In this document: positions 54,482 to 62,426 of the stretch, piece by piece
Layout of the letters: each line of letters opens with the position of its first letter
How positions within the stretch are numbered: position 1 is the first letter of the stretch
Assembly: GCA_012837685.1 (NCBI GenBank)
Contig: DUQS01000047.1
Coordinates: forward strand, 1-62,426
Source: Bacteroidales bacterium
GTDB taxonomy: Bacteria; Bacteroidota; Bacteroidia; Bacteroidales; Paludibacteraceae
DNA length: 62,426 nucleotides
Direction: 5' to 3'
Translations under genes and position numbers: made by a program
The notes under the pieces: model-generated
The model's database searches: none
Told to the model about the DNA's origin: nothing
What the model saw: only the letters and a program-made list of their open reading frames with translations

Positions 54482-57211
54482 ATGGACAACAAGAAAAGAG
54501 TTTATACCTTCGGTAACGGAAAAGCTGAAGGTAAAGCAGAGATGAAAAACCTTCTCGGTGGTAAAGGTGCGAACCTTGCTGAAATGAATTTGATTGGAGT
54601 TCCGGTTCCTCCCGGGTTCACTATTACAACTGAAGTTTGTACTGAATACTACGAACTTGGTAAAGATAAAGTTGTAGAACTGTTGAAGCCCGAAGTGGAA
54701 AAAGCAATTGCTTCGCTGGAAAAATTGATGAATTCTAAATTTGGTGATGTTGAAAATCCGCTGTTGGTTTCCGTGCGTTCGGGAGCTCGTGCTTCCATGC
54801 CCGGTATGATGGATACTATTCTAAACCTTGGATTGAACGATGAAGTAGTAGAAGGTATGTCTCGCAAAACAGGTAATCCTCGTTTTGTATGGGACTCTTA
54901 TCGTCGTTTTATACAAATGTATGGCGATGTTGTTCTTGGCATGAAACCTACCAACAAAAACGACCACGACCCGTTTGAATTGATTATCGACCAAATTAAA
55001 GAAGAAAGAGGCGTTGAATTAGATACGGATTTGACTGTTGACGACCTGAAAGATATGGTGGCTCGTTTTAAAGCTGCTGTAAAAAAACAGACAGGAGGCG
55101 ACTTCCCCGATTCTGCTTACGAACAACTTTGGGGTGCTATCTGCTCTGTGTTTGACTCTTGGATGAACGAGCGTGCTATCCTATATCGCAAAATGGAAGG
55201 AATTCCTGCTGAATGGGGAACAGCTGTTAACGTTCAAGCTATGGTGTTTGGTAATATGGGCGACACTTCAGCTACAGGTGTTTGTTTCTCACGCGATGCC
55301 GCTACAGGCGAAGACCAATTTATTGGTGAATACTTAATAAATGCTCAAGGTGAAGACGTGGTTGCCGGTATTCGCACACCTCAACAAATTACCAAAATCG
55401 GTTCACAACGCTGGGCTGAATTAGCCGGAGTTTCAGAAGCAGACCGTGTATCTAACTATCCTTCAATGGAAGAAGCTATGCCGGAAATCTACAAAGAACT
55501 GGATGCTCTTCAAACAAAATTGGAAAACCATTACAGAGATATGCAAGATATGGAATTTACCGTACAAGAAGGTAAATTGTGGTTCTTGCAAACTCGTAGT
55601 GGAAAACGTACTGGTGCCGCTATGGTGAAAATTGCTATGGATATGTTACGTCAAGGTATGATTTCCGAAAAGGAAGCTATATTACGCATCGATCCTAATA
55701 AATTGGATGAATTGCTTCACCCTGTTTTTGATAAAAAAGCTTTAAAAGAAGCACGCGTTATTGCAAAAGGTTTAGCGGCTTCTCCAGGTGCTGCTTCAGG
55801 TAAATTGGTATTTAATGCTGACGATGCTTCCGTATGGAATGCTAAAGGCGAACGTGTTATCATGGCACGTATTGAAACTTCACCGGAAGACTTAGCCGGT
55901 ATGGCTGCCGCTGATGGTATTTTAACAGCTCGTGGCGGTATGACTTCTCACGCTGCCGTAGTTGCTCGCGGTATGGGTAAATGCTGCGTATCAGGTGCAG
56001 GTGCATTAGTTATCGACTATGCCAATAAAACCTTATCGGTTGACGATTTAGTGCTTAAAGAAGGTGATTTTATTTCGCTAAACGGTTCTACCGGTGATAT
56101 CTATTTAGGTAAAGTTGCAACTAAAGAAGCTGAACTCGACCAAGATTTTCAAGATTTAATGGCTTTGGCTGACAAATACACACGTTTGGTAGTTCGTACA
56201 AATGCCGATACGCCACACGATGCACTAACAGCTCGTAATTTTGGTGCTGTGGGTATTGGTCTTTGCCGTACGGAACACATGTTCTTCGAAGGCGAAAAAA
56301 TACGTGCTATGCGTGAAATGATTTTGGCAGAAAACACAGAAGGTCGTCGTAAAGCATTAGCTAAAATTTTACCTTACCAACAAGCTGACTTTAAAGGTAT
56401 TTTCAAAGCAATGGAAGGTTGTCCCGTTACGGTTCGTTTGCTTGACCCGCCTTTGCACGAGTTTGTTCCCCACGAAGAGAAAGAACAACGCGAATTGGCT
56501 GAAATTATGGGTGTGAAATTTGAAACCGTACGTCAACGCGTAGAAGCCTTACACGAAGCTAACCCGATGCTTGGTCACCGTGGTTGCCGTTTGGGTAACA
56601 CTTATCCCGAAATTACCGAAATGCAAACACGCGCTATTCTTGGTGCCGCATTGGAATTGAAAAAGGAAGGTGTAAAAACATATCCCGAAATTATGGTACC
56701 GCTCACCGGTATTTTGTACGAATTTGCTGCTCAGGAAAAAGTAATCCGCGAAACTGCTGCTAAACTTTTCGAAGAAAAGGGTGACAGCATCGATTTCAAA
56801 GTTGGTACGATGATTGAAATTCCGCGCGCTGCATTAACAGCTAATCGTATTGCTACAAAAGCAGAATTCTTCTCGTTTGGTACTAACGACTTGACTCAAA
56901 TGACATTCGGTTATTCGCGCGATGATATTGCTTCGTTCTTGCCGGCTTATTTGGATATGAAGATTTTGAAAAATGACCCGTTCCAAGTACTCGACCAAAA
57001 CGGTGTAGGACAATTGGTGCAAATGGCTACTGAAAGAGGTCGTGCTATACGTCCTGACCTGAAATGCGGTATTTGCGGTGAACATGGCGGCGAACCGTCG
57101 TCGGTTGAATTCTGCCACCGCGTTGGTTTGAACTATGTCAGCTGCTCGCCATTCCGTGTGCCTATTGCACGTTTGGCTGCTGCACAAGCTGCTTTGAAAG
57201 AGTTAAAATAA
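54482..57211 (+). CDS. ppdK: Pyruvate, phosphate dikinase
   Basis: This enzyme interconverts pyruvate, ATP and phosphate with phosphoenolpyruvate, AMP and pyrophosphate, a key glycolytic or gluconeogenic step in anaerobes. The 909-residue protein has an N-terminal ATP-grasp domain (LLGGKGANLAEM, VSVRSGARASMPGMMDTILN), the phosphohistidine domain TARGGMTSHAAVVARGMG with His490, and a C-terminal TIM-barrel (EHMFFEGEKIRAMREMILAE, GTNDLTQMTFGYSRDD, GICGEHGGEP) carrying the catalytic Cys. It has its own promoter and a strong terminator. Codon use suggests high expression. Confidence 0.97.
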   Translation: MDNKKRVYTFGNGKAEGKAEMKNLLGGKGANLAEMNLIGVPVPPGFTITTEVCTEYYELGKDKVVELLKPEVEKAIASLEKLMNSKFGDVENPLLVSVRSGARASMPGMMDTILNLGLNDEVVEGMSRKTGNPRFVWDSYRRFIQMYGDVVLGMKPTNKNDHDPFELIIDQIKEERGVELDTDLTVDDLKDMVARFKAAVKKQTGGDFPDSAYEQLWGAICSVFDSWMNERAILYRKMEGIPAEWGTAVNVQAMVFGNMGDTSATGVCFSRDAATGEDQFIGEYLINAQGEDVVAGIRTPQQITKIGSQRWAELAGVSEADRVSNYPSMEEAMPEIYKELDALQTKLENHYRDMQDMEFTVQEGKLWFLQTRSGKRTGAAMVKIAMDMLRQGMISEKEAILRIDPNKLDELLHPVFDKKALKEARVIAKGLAASPGAASGKLVFNADDASVWNAKGERVIMARIETSPEDLAGMAAADGILTARGGMTSHAAVVARGMGKCCVSGAGALVIDYANKTLSVDDLVLKEGDFISLNGSTGDIYLGKVATKEAELDQDFQDLMALADKYTRLVVRTNADTPHDALTARNFGAVGIGLCRTEHMFFEGEKIRAMREMILAENTEGRRKALAKILPYQQADFKGIFKAMEGCPVTVRLLDPPLHEFVPHEEKEQRELAEIMGVKFETVRQRVEALHEANPMLGHRGCRLGNTYPEITEMQTRAILGAALELKKEGVKTYPEIMVPLTGILYEFAAQEKVIRETAAKLFEEKGDSIDFKVGTMIEIPRAALTANRIATKAEFFSFGTNDLTQMTFGYSRDDIASFLPAYLDMKILKNDPFQVLDQNGVGQLVQMATERGRAIRPDLKCGICGEHGGEPSSVEFCHRVGLNYVSCSPFRVPIARLAAAQAALKELK

Positions 57212-57228
57212 ACGCTCTATTCTTCATA

Positions 57229-57264
57229 AAAAAACGGAGGACAAAATTGTCCTCCGTTTTTTGT
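57229..57264. terminator. Bidirectional terminator between ppdK and rho
   Basis: The stem AAAACGGAGGACAA / TTGTCCTCCGTTTT (14 bp, almost no loop) is flanked by A and T runs at 57231-57260. It lies between the two converging genes and works in both directions. Confidence 0.93.
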
Positions 57265-57286
57265 TTAAATATCATTTTTATTTCTC

Positions 57287-58975
57287 TTAGTCATTCATTG
57301 AGGCTAAAAACTCTTCGTTGTTTTCGGTGCGTTCCATGCGTTCTTTCAAGAACTCCATAGCTTCTACCGAAGTCATGTCTGCAATGTAACCTCGTAAAAT
57401 CCACATTCTGTTCAACACTTCTTTGGGTAACAACAAATCGTCGCGGCGAGTGCTTGAAGCAGTCAAATCTACGGAAGGGAAAACACGTTTGTTTGCCAAC
57501 TTACGGTCAAGTTGCAGCTCCATGTTGCCCGTTCCTTTAAATTCTTCGAAAATTACATCGTCCATTTTAGAACCTGTGTCGGTGAGAGCTGTGGCAATGA
57601 TGGTAAGCGAACCGCCGTTTTCGATGTTACGTGCTGCTCCAAAAAAGCGTTTGGGCTTGTGCAACGCATTAGCGTCCACACCGCCGGTAAGCACCTTTCC
57701 CGATGCCGGTTGGAATGTGTTGTAGGCACGTGCCAATCGGGTAATGGAATCTAACAGAATTATCACGTCGTGTCCACATTCCACCAAGCGTTTAGCTTTT
57801 TCGTGTACCATGGTCGCCACTTTTACGTGGTGCTCAGCCGATTCGTCGAAAGTGGACGAAATGACTTCAGCTTTTACGCTGCGTGCCATATCAGTAACTT
57901 CTTCGGGGCGTTCGTCAATGAGCAGTATAATCATGTACACTTCGGGATGATTGGCTAATATAGCGTTGGCAATCTCTTTGAGTAATACGGTTTTACCTGT
58001 TTTCGGCTGTGCAACAATCAAGCCGCGTTGTCCTTTGCCTATAGGTGCAAATAAATCAAGTACGCGTACCGATAACGGGTCATTTTTGCCCGTACAAAGT
58101 GTGAATTTTTCATCGGGGAAGAGCGGTGTCAAATGCTCGAAAGGAATGCGGTCGCGCACCAAATCGGGGGTGTAACCGTTTATTTTTGTAATTCGCACGA
58201 GCGGGAAATATTTTTCGCCATCTTTCGGCGGACGAATATAACCTTCAACCGTGTCGCCCGTTTTGAGTCCGAATAGTTTTATTTGCGATTGTGAAACATA
58301 GATATCGTCGGGTGAGGAGAGGTAATCGTAGTCGCATGAACGCAAAAATCCGTAGCCGTCTTGCATCATTTCGAGCGTTCCCATACCGATAAGAATATTA
58401 TCGAAATCGTAAGGCTTTTCGTTTGGACTCAAAGCGCTGTTTTTACCGTTTCCGTTTTGCCTTTGTTGCTGTTGTTTGTTGTTTTGTTGAGCGGAATTGG
58501 TGTTTTTGGGAGCTTCTGCTTCATTGCTTGGCGGCAAATCGGCTGTCACGGTTTCAGAAACTTTTTCGGTTTCTGTAGTCTGTATAGCTGTGTCCGCTTT
58601 TTTTGCGGGTTCAGTTTTCGATTGTTGTTCAGGTGTTGCAGCTTGTTTGTCTGTCGATGTTTTTTTTCTCTGCCTTTTAGGTGCTTTTGGTGCTTCAGAT
58701 TGCTCTTCAGTCTTTTTCGGCTTTTCTTTTTCAGTCGGAGTTTCGTCTTTCTGTGGAGTAGGTTGCGATGATGAAGAACTTGCTACCGGCGTACGCGGAA
58801 TACGTGTCCGTTTTTGTTTTTTCTGTGGTGTAACAGGCACAATAGCTTGTTGGTCTAAAATTTCGTAAATCAATGCTTCTTGCGATAGAGCGTTTGGTTT
58901 GACCACACCAAGACCGTTTGCGATTTCAATCAGTTCGGGTAATGATTTCGCTTTTAATTGTTGAATGGTGAACAT
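57287..58975 (-). CDS. rho: Transcription termination factor Rho with disordered insertion
   Basis: The hexameric helicase ends transcription and is usually essential or important. The 562-residue protein is longer than E. coli Rho (419). The N-terminal helical domain (residues 1-46) is followed by about 140 residues rich in Lys, Pro, Thr, Gln and Glu (48-187), an insert that is probably disordered. The RNA-binding domain (about 197-265, with YGFLRS) and the ATPase core with Walker A PKTGKT (324-329) follow. In Bacteroides thetaiotaomicron a comparable disordered region of Rho is reported to drive condensate formation. A promoter lies at 59124-59154. Confidence 0.94.
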   Translation of the reverse strand: MFTIQQLKAKSLPELIEIANGLGVVKPNALSQEALIYEILDQQAIVPVTPQKKQKRTRIPRTPVASSSSSQPTPQKDETPTEKEKPKKTEEQSEAPKAPKRQRKKTSTDKQAATPEQQSKTEPAKKADTAIQTTETEKVSETVTADLPPSNEAEAPKNTNSAQQNNKQQQQRQNGNGKNSALSPNEKPYDFDNILIGMGTLEMMQDGYGFLRSCDYDYLSSPDDIYVSQSQIKLFGLKTGDTVEGYIRPPKDGEKYFPLVRITKINGYTPDLVRDRIPFEHLTPLFPDEKFTLCTGKNDPLSVRVLDLFAPIGKGQRGLIVAQPKTGKTVLLKEIANAILANHPEVYMIILLIDERPEEVTDMARSVKAEVISSTFDESAEHHVKVATMVHEKAKRLVECGHDVIILLDSITRLARAYNTFQPASGKVLTGGVDANALHKPKRFFGAARNIENGGSLTIIATALTDTGSKMDDVIFEEFKGTGNMELQLDRKLANKRVFPSVDLTASSTRRDDLLLPKEVLNRMWILRGYIADMTSVEAMEFLKERMERTENNEEFLASMND

Positions 58976-59313
58976 TTAAGAATGTAATAGATAATGATAA
59001 TAGGGTTTGTAATTATTCTCCATGAAGAATGCGGAGAGTTTTAGTATTTTGGAATATAAAAAACTACTATAGATGTGAAAAAAATGTGATGGGAAAATCC
59101 GCATCCTTGATAGGATTGCTGTGCAAAGGTAGTGCTTTTTGTTGAATTTGCCAACTTTTGTTGAAAATATTTTTCACAGTAGCATTTTTCTTTAGTATAT
59201 CTGTTAATTTTTTTGTACTTTTGTCGTTTGTAAGCGTTCGGAATGTTCATAGTGAATTTGAATGCTTGTAGTTCTGCATAATCCCGTTTTAATAAAACTA
59301 AATTGTTGGAAGA
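58976..59313. other. Divergent intergenic region between rho and lysC
   Basis: This 338-base gap holds no gene. It contains the leader of rho (minus strand, about 145 bases) with two small hairpins (ATCC-TATCAA-GGAT near 59107-59121, and TCTCC...GGAGA near 59020-59040), the rho promoter, and the -7 element TACTTTTG at 59216-59223 that probably serves lysC. No lysine riboswitch is evident, because the lysC leader has only about 90 bases. Confidence 0.7.
59124..59154 (-). promoter_or_regulatory. Bacteroidota-type promoter for rho
   Basis: On the minus strand TTG (59154-59152), a 20-base gap and TACCTTTG (59131-59124). The -33 box is TTG without the leading T. It would give a leader of about 145 bases before the rho ATG. 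Confidence 0.62.
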
Positions 59314-60624
59314 ATGAAAGTTATGAAATTTGGCGGCACTTCGGTGGGTTCCGCACAACGTATGAAAGAAGTTGCCCGTTTGGTGTGCAATGGAGAGAAA
59401 AACTTGGTTGTTTTGTCTGCCATGTCGGGTACAACTAATCAATTGGTCGAAATTTCCGATTATCTATACAAGAAAAATGCCATTGGAGCATTGGAAATTG
59501 TCAATAAAATGGAAGCCAATTATTATAAAGTCATTGATGAACTTTATACCAAGGAAGAATTTAAACAATTAGGGCGGGAAACTGTAAAGAAACATTTCGA
59601 TTATATACGCACTTTTGCCAACGAAATATTTACTGTTTTTGAAGAAAAAATCATTTTGGCACAAGGCGAACTGATGTCCACAGCGATGTTTAACTACTAT
59701 TTGCAGGAACAAGGCGTGAAATCGGTGCTAATACCCGCTCTTGAGATATTAAAAACCGACAAGAATGGCGAACCGGACACATTTTTTATACAAAATGAAC
59801 TTGAAAAATGGCTGACTGACACCGCCGATGCCGAATTATGGATAACTCAGGGCTACATTTGTCGTAATTTCTACGGCGAAATAGACAATTTGCAGCGTGG
59901 CGGCAGCGATTATACTGCTTCATTGCTTGGTGCAGCCGGAAAAATGGAGGAGATACAAATTTGGACGGACATCGACGGCATTCACAATAACGACCCGCGT
60001 TTTGTAGAAAACACAAAACCTATTCCGAGTTTGCACTTCGATGAGGCGGCTGAGTTAGCTTATTTTGGCGCAAAAATATTGCATCCGACTTGCATTTTAC
60101 CTGCAAAATTAGCCAATATTCCCGTGCGTTTGCTCGACACAATGATACCCGATGCGCCCGGAACAATTATACTTAACGAATGTCGCCCACACAAAATAGA
60201 GGCAGTGGCGGCAAAAGATAATATTACTGCCATTAAAATTAAGTCGGGACGTATGTTGCTCGCTTACGGTTTTTTACGTAAAGTGTTTGAAATATTTGAA
60301 TCGTACCAAACTTCCATTGATATGATTACGACTTCGGAGGTGGGCGTTTCTGTGACTATTGATAATGCCAAACATTTGGACGAAATTGTGAACGATTTGA
60401 AAAAATTTGGCACGGTTACTGTCGATGGCGATATGTCGATTATTTGTGTAGTGGGCGATATGAATTACGAAAATATCGGATTTCAGGATAAAGTTGTTTC
60501 TGCCCTCAAAGATATCTCAATTCGAATGATTTCCTACGGCGGAAGCAATTATAATATTTCATTTTTAATAAAAAGCGACGACAAACAGAAAGCTCTGGTA
60601 GCTCTCAGCAAAAGCTTATTTTAA
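59314..60624 (+). CDS. lysC: Aspartate kinase (monofunctional)
   Basis: The first step of the aspartate pathway phosphorylates aspartate with ATP. The 436-residue protein has the kinase start KVMKFGGTSVGSAQRM, the LAQGELMSTAMFN and RGGSDYTASLLG segments, and a C-terminal regulatory part with two ACT-like repeats (about 300-436, NITAIKIKSG and MSIICVVGDM) that normally senses lysine or threonine. It is not fused to homoserine dehydrogenase. lysA follows after 6 bases, so the pair is an operon devoted to diaminopimelate and lysine. Confidence 0.96.
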   Translation: MKVMKFGGTSVGSAQRMKEVARLVCNGEKNLVVLSAMSGTTNQLVEISDYLYKKNAIGALEIVNKMEANYYKVIDELYTKEEFKQLGRETVKKHFDYIRTFANEIFTVFEEKIILAQGELMSTAMFNYYLQEQGVKSVLIPALEILKTDKNGEPDTFFIQNELEKWLTDTADAELWITQGYICRNFYGEIDNLQRGGSDYTASLLGAAGKMEEIQIWTDIDGIHNNDPRFVENTKPIPSLHFDEAAELAYFGAKILHPTCILPAKLANIPVRLLDTMIPDAPGTIILNECRPHKIEAVAAKDNITAIKIKSGRMLLAYGFLRKVFEIFESYQTSIDMITTSEVGVSVTIDNAKHLDEIVNDLKKFGTVTVDGDMSIICVVGDMNYENIGFQDKVVSALKDISIRMISYGGSNYNISFLIKSDDKQKALVALSKSLF

Positions 60625-60630
60625 TACGCT

Positions 60631-61788
60631 ATGATAAAAGGAACATTTCCGATAGATAAGTTTGACGGCTTGCGAACTCCATTTTACTACTACGATTGCG
60701 ATGTAATTCGCAAAACGGTGGAAGAGTTGAGACGTTGGTCGCAACAGCCTATTTATCATATACATTATGCGGTAAAAGCAAATGCCAATAATCGTATTTT
60801 GAAGTTTTTGTCGAGTAAAGGCTTGGGCGCCGATTGTGTGAGTGGTGGCGAAATAGAAGCAGCCATTAATGCAGGATTCAAACCTTCCGAAATTGTGTTT
60901 GCCGGCGTTGGAAAAGCCGATTGGGAGATAGAATTGGCTTTGGAAAAAGGTATATTCTGCTTTAATGTGGAATCATTACCCGAATTAGAAGTTATCAATA
61001 CTTTGGCAGCCAAACACAACAAAAAAGCTCCTGTCGCTATTCGTGTCAATCCCGATGTTGATGCACATACGCATAGTTATATTACTACCGGACTGAAAGA
61101 AAACAAGTTCGGATTTAATCTGTCGCAAATTGATGAAGCCATTGCATTTATTCAGCAGTCGGAAAATTTGCAGTTGATAGGATTGCACTTCCATATCGGG
61201 TCGCAAATTACTGATATGACGGTGTTCCAACATTTGTGTATCTCTATCAACGAAATTCAGGAGAGTTTGGCACAAAAAGGTGTTACGGTGGAACATATCA
61301 ATGTGGGTGGCGGACTTGGCATTAATTACCACCATCCCAATCATATTCCAATAGCCGATTTTGAAGGTTATTTCAAAGTTTTTGGTCTCTATCTCAAGCT
61401 GCGCCCCGAACAACAGGTACATTTTGAATTGGGACGTGCGGTGGTGGCTCAATGCGGTTCGCTCATAACCGAGGTACTTTACGTTAAACAAGGTGAAACA
61501 AAGCGTTTTGTAATAACCGATGCAGGCATGACCGAATTGATAAGACCGGCATTGTACGATGCTTATCACCATATCGAAAACATCTCTTCGGAGGCTGAAA
61601 TAGAACTTTACGATGTGGCAGGTCCCATTTGTGAGTCGAGCGATGTTTTTGGCAAAGATGTGCTTCTCAATCGCACCAATAGGGGAGATAAATTAGCCAT
61701 TCGCTCGGCAGGCGCCTATGGCGAAGTGATGGCATCTCGGTACAATTTGAGGCAGTTGCCGTATGCCGTTTTTTCAGACGATTTATAG
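60631..61788 (+). CDS. lysA: Diaminopimelate decarboxylase
   Basis: This PLP enzyme decarboxylates meso-diaminopimelate to lysine, the last step of lysine synthesis. The 385-residue protein has the PLP lysine Lys49 in HYAVKANAN, the SGGEIEAAINAGF segment, HFHIGSQI and GGGLGINY, and the CESSDVFG motif that supplies an active-site Cys across the dimer. It is translated directly after lysC, and a glycosyltransferase gene starts 4 bases later. Length and motifs are normal. Confidence 0.96.
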   Translation: MIKGTFPIDKFDGLRTPFYYYDCDVIRKTVEELRRWSQQPIYHIHYAVKANANNRILKFLSSKGLGADCVSGGEIEAAINAGFKPSEIVFAGVGKADWEIELALEKGIFCFNVESLPELEVINTLAAKHNKKAPVAIRVNPDVDAHTHSYITTGLKENKFGFNLSQIDEAIAFIQQSENLQLIGLHFHIGSQITDMTVFQHLCISINEIQESLAQKGVTVEHINVGGGLGINYHHPNHIPIADFEGYFKVFGLYLKLRPEQQVHFELGRAVVAQCGSLITEVLYVKQGETKRFVITDAGMTELIRPALYDAYHHIENISSEAEIELYDVAGPICESSDVFGKDVLLNRTNRGDKLAIRSAGAYGEVMASRYNLRQLPYAVFSDDL

Positions 61789-61792
61789 TGTT

Positions 61793-62426
61793 ATGATAAA
61801 TAATTTTTCTTTGGAGTGGTATGAATGGCTGTTGATAAGCCTTTTTGTGGTAGCTTTTGGAATACAGCTTTTTTTCTACATCTATTTCTATACGGCAGTA
61901 TGGGTGCGCAATCGACGAGAAAAGAAAGGACAAATTGTTTTTTCTGACGAACAACCGCCTGTTTCCGTTATCGTTTGTGCCAAAAACGAAGCGGATAATC
62001 TTAACGAATTTTTGCCGTTGATTTTAGAACAGGATTATCCTGAATATGAGGTAATTATAATCAACGATGGTTCTACTGATGATAGCGAGGAAGTGTTGAG
62101 TAATTTCCAGCGTTTATATCCGCATCTCTATGTTACTCATTTGCCTGAAGCCACCAAAATTATCAGTCGCAAAAAGTTGGGTATCACATTGGGCGTCAAG
62201 GCGTCACACTACAATTTATTGCTGTTTACCGATGCCGATTGTCGTCCGCTGACTAAACACTGGATAAGTAAAATGGTGCGCAATTTTACGCCCGAAACAG
62301 AATTTGTGTTGGGCTATGGTGCTTATTTTAAAGAAAAAACGTTCATCAGTAAACTCATTTCGTACGACACATTTTTCATCGCATTGCAATATTTCGGTTT
62401 TGCTTACAGAGGAAAACCATATATGG
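61793..62426 (+). CDS. Family 2 glycosyltransferase, N-terminal part, cut by window edge
   Basis: The frame starts with ATG at 61793, 4 bases after the lysA stop, and runs past the window edge, so only 211 codons are visible. An N-terminal membrane helix (WLLISLFVVAFGIQLFFYIYFY) is followed by a family 2 nucleotide-sugar domain with SVIVCAKNEADNLNEFLPLI, EVIIINDGSTDDS and the metal-binding FTDADCRPLT. It probably transfers a sugar at the inner face of the membrane during envelope polysaccharide assembly. The acceptor is unknown. The remaining C-terminal domain is outside the window. Confidence 0.88.
   Translation, partial: MINNFSLEWYEWLLISLFVVAFGIQLFFYIYFYTAVWVRNRREKKGQIVFSDEQPPVSVIVCAKNEADNLNEFLPLILEQDYPEYEVIIINDGSTDDSEEVLSNFQRLYPHLYVTHLPEATKIISRKKLGITLGVKASHYNLLLFTDADCRPLTKHWISKMVRNFTPETEFVLGYGAYFKEKTFISKLISYDTFFIALQYFGFAYRGKPYM

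Noticed and set aside
58361-58771. Plus-strand frame of 136 residues, Phe/Cys-rich, opposite the Rho linker
   Set aside because: Antisense read-through of Lys- and Glu-rich codons gives Phe, Ser and Leu; no gene signal is present.
59224-59313. Possible lysine riboswitch ahead of lysC
   Set aside because: The leader has only about 90 bases after the predicted start, too short for the lysine aptamer, and no matching conserved core was seen.

Overview
The window reads as chromosomal DNA of a member of Bacteroidota, most likely order Bacteroidales. The reasons are: the giant type IX secretion protein SprA; a small secreted protein ending in a type IX sorting domain; Bacteroidota-type promoters (TTTG, about 20 bases, TAnnTTTG) in front of many genes; few Shine-Dalgarno sequences; a Rho factor with a long disordered insert; and Wzi-like and M49 envelope proteins. 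Family or genus cannot be fixed from the sequence alone. Nearly everything is housekeeping or envelope gene content. No rRNA, CRISPR array, prophage or complete transposon was seen, and one tRNA gene (Asn) is present.

Layout. 1-2216 (minus): the first codons of a probable IS1595-type transposase cut by the window edge, then manA and an RluB-type pseudouridine synthase with an Arg/Asn-rich tail. 2454-7039 (plus): M49 peptidase lipoprotein, riboflavin synthase, Wzi-like outer membrane protein. 7317-9986 (plus): a four-gene 2-oxoacid:ferredoxin oxidoreductase operon. 10056-22292 (plus): folD, gapA, ruvA, sprA, clpP, clpX. 22434-24108 (plus): lipoprotein, Na/Ca antiporter and a 48-residue small protein. 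24173-35115 (minus): nucleoside phosphorylase, tadA-trmN6, yceD-rpmF, frr-rsgA-outer membrane protein-histidine kinase, type IX cargo, efp, upp, glyS. 35346-36537 (plus): rplY-pth. 36609-45901 (minus): trigger factor, a PurF-like protein behind an attenuator-like leader, comM, an A/T-rich Dam-type methylase plus HNH nuclease pair, membrane proteins, PfkB kinase, tRNA-Asn, yraN. 46002-54280 (plus): a tightly packed run of a ribbon-helix-helix protein, rmuC, an orphan protease prodomain, an M6 metalloprotease, a RelA/SpoT protein with a degenerate hydrolase domain, cinA and a separate HD hydrolase. 54482-57211: ppdK. 57287-58975 (minus): rho. 59314-62426 (plus): lysC, lysA and a glycosyltransferase cut by the right edge.

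How the genes fit together: central carbon metabolism (gapA, ppdK, oxoacid oxidoreductase, manA) fits an anaerobe that uses ferredoxin and pyrophosphate-linked steps. SprA and the cargo protein belong to type IX secretion. frr, efp, rpmF, rplY, pth, glyS, tadA, trmN6 and rsgA serve translation. lysC-lysA supply diaminopimelate and lysine.

The points most worth a second look are: the stand-alone M6-type prodomain translated just ahead of its matching protease; the PurF-like protein without its Cys nucleophile, behind a leader with a possible 20-residue leader peptide and terminator; the RelA with a dead HD domain in the same run as a stand-alone HD protein; the probably imported methylase-HNH pair; and the disordered extensions of Rho and the pseudouridine synthase. 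No clear-cut new multi-gene system was proven.
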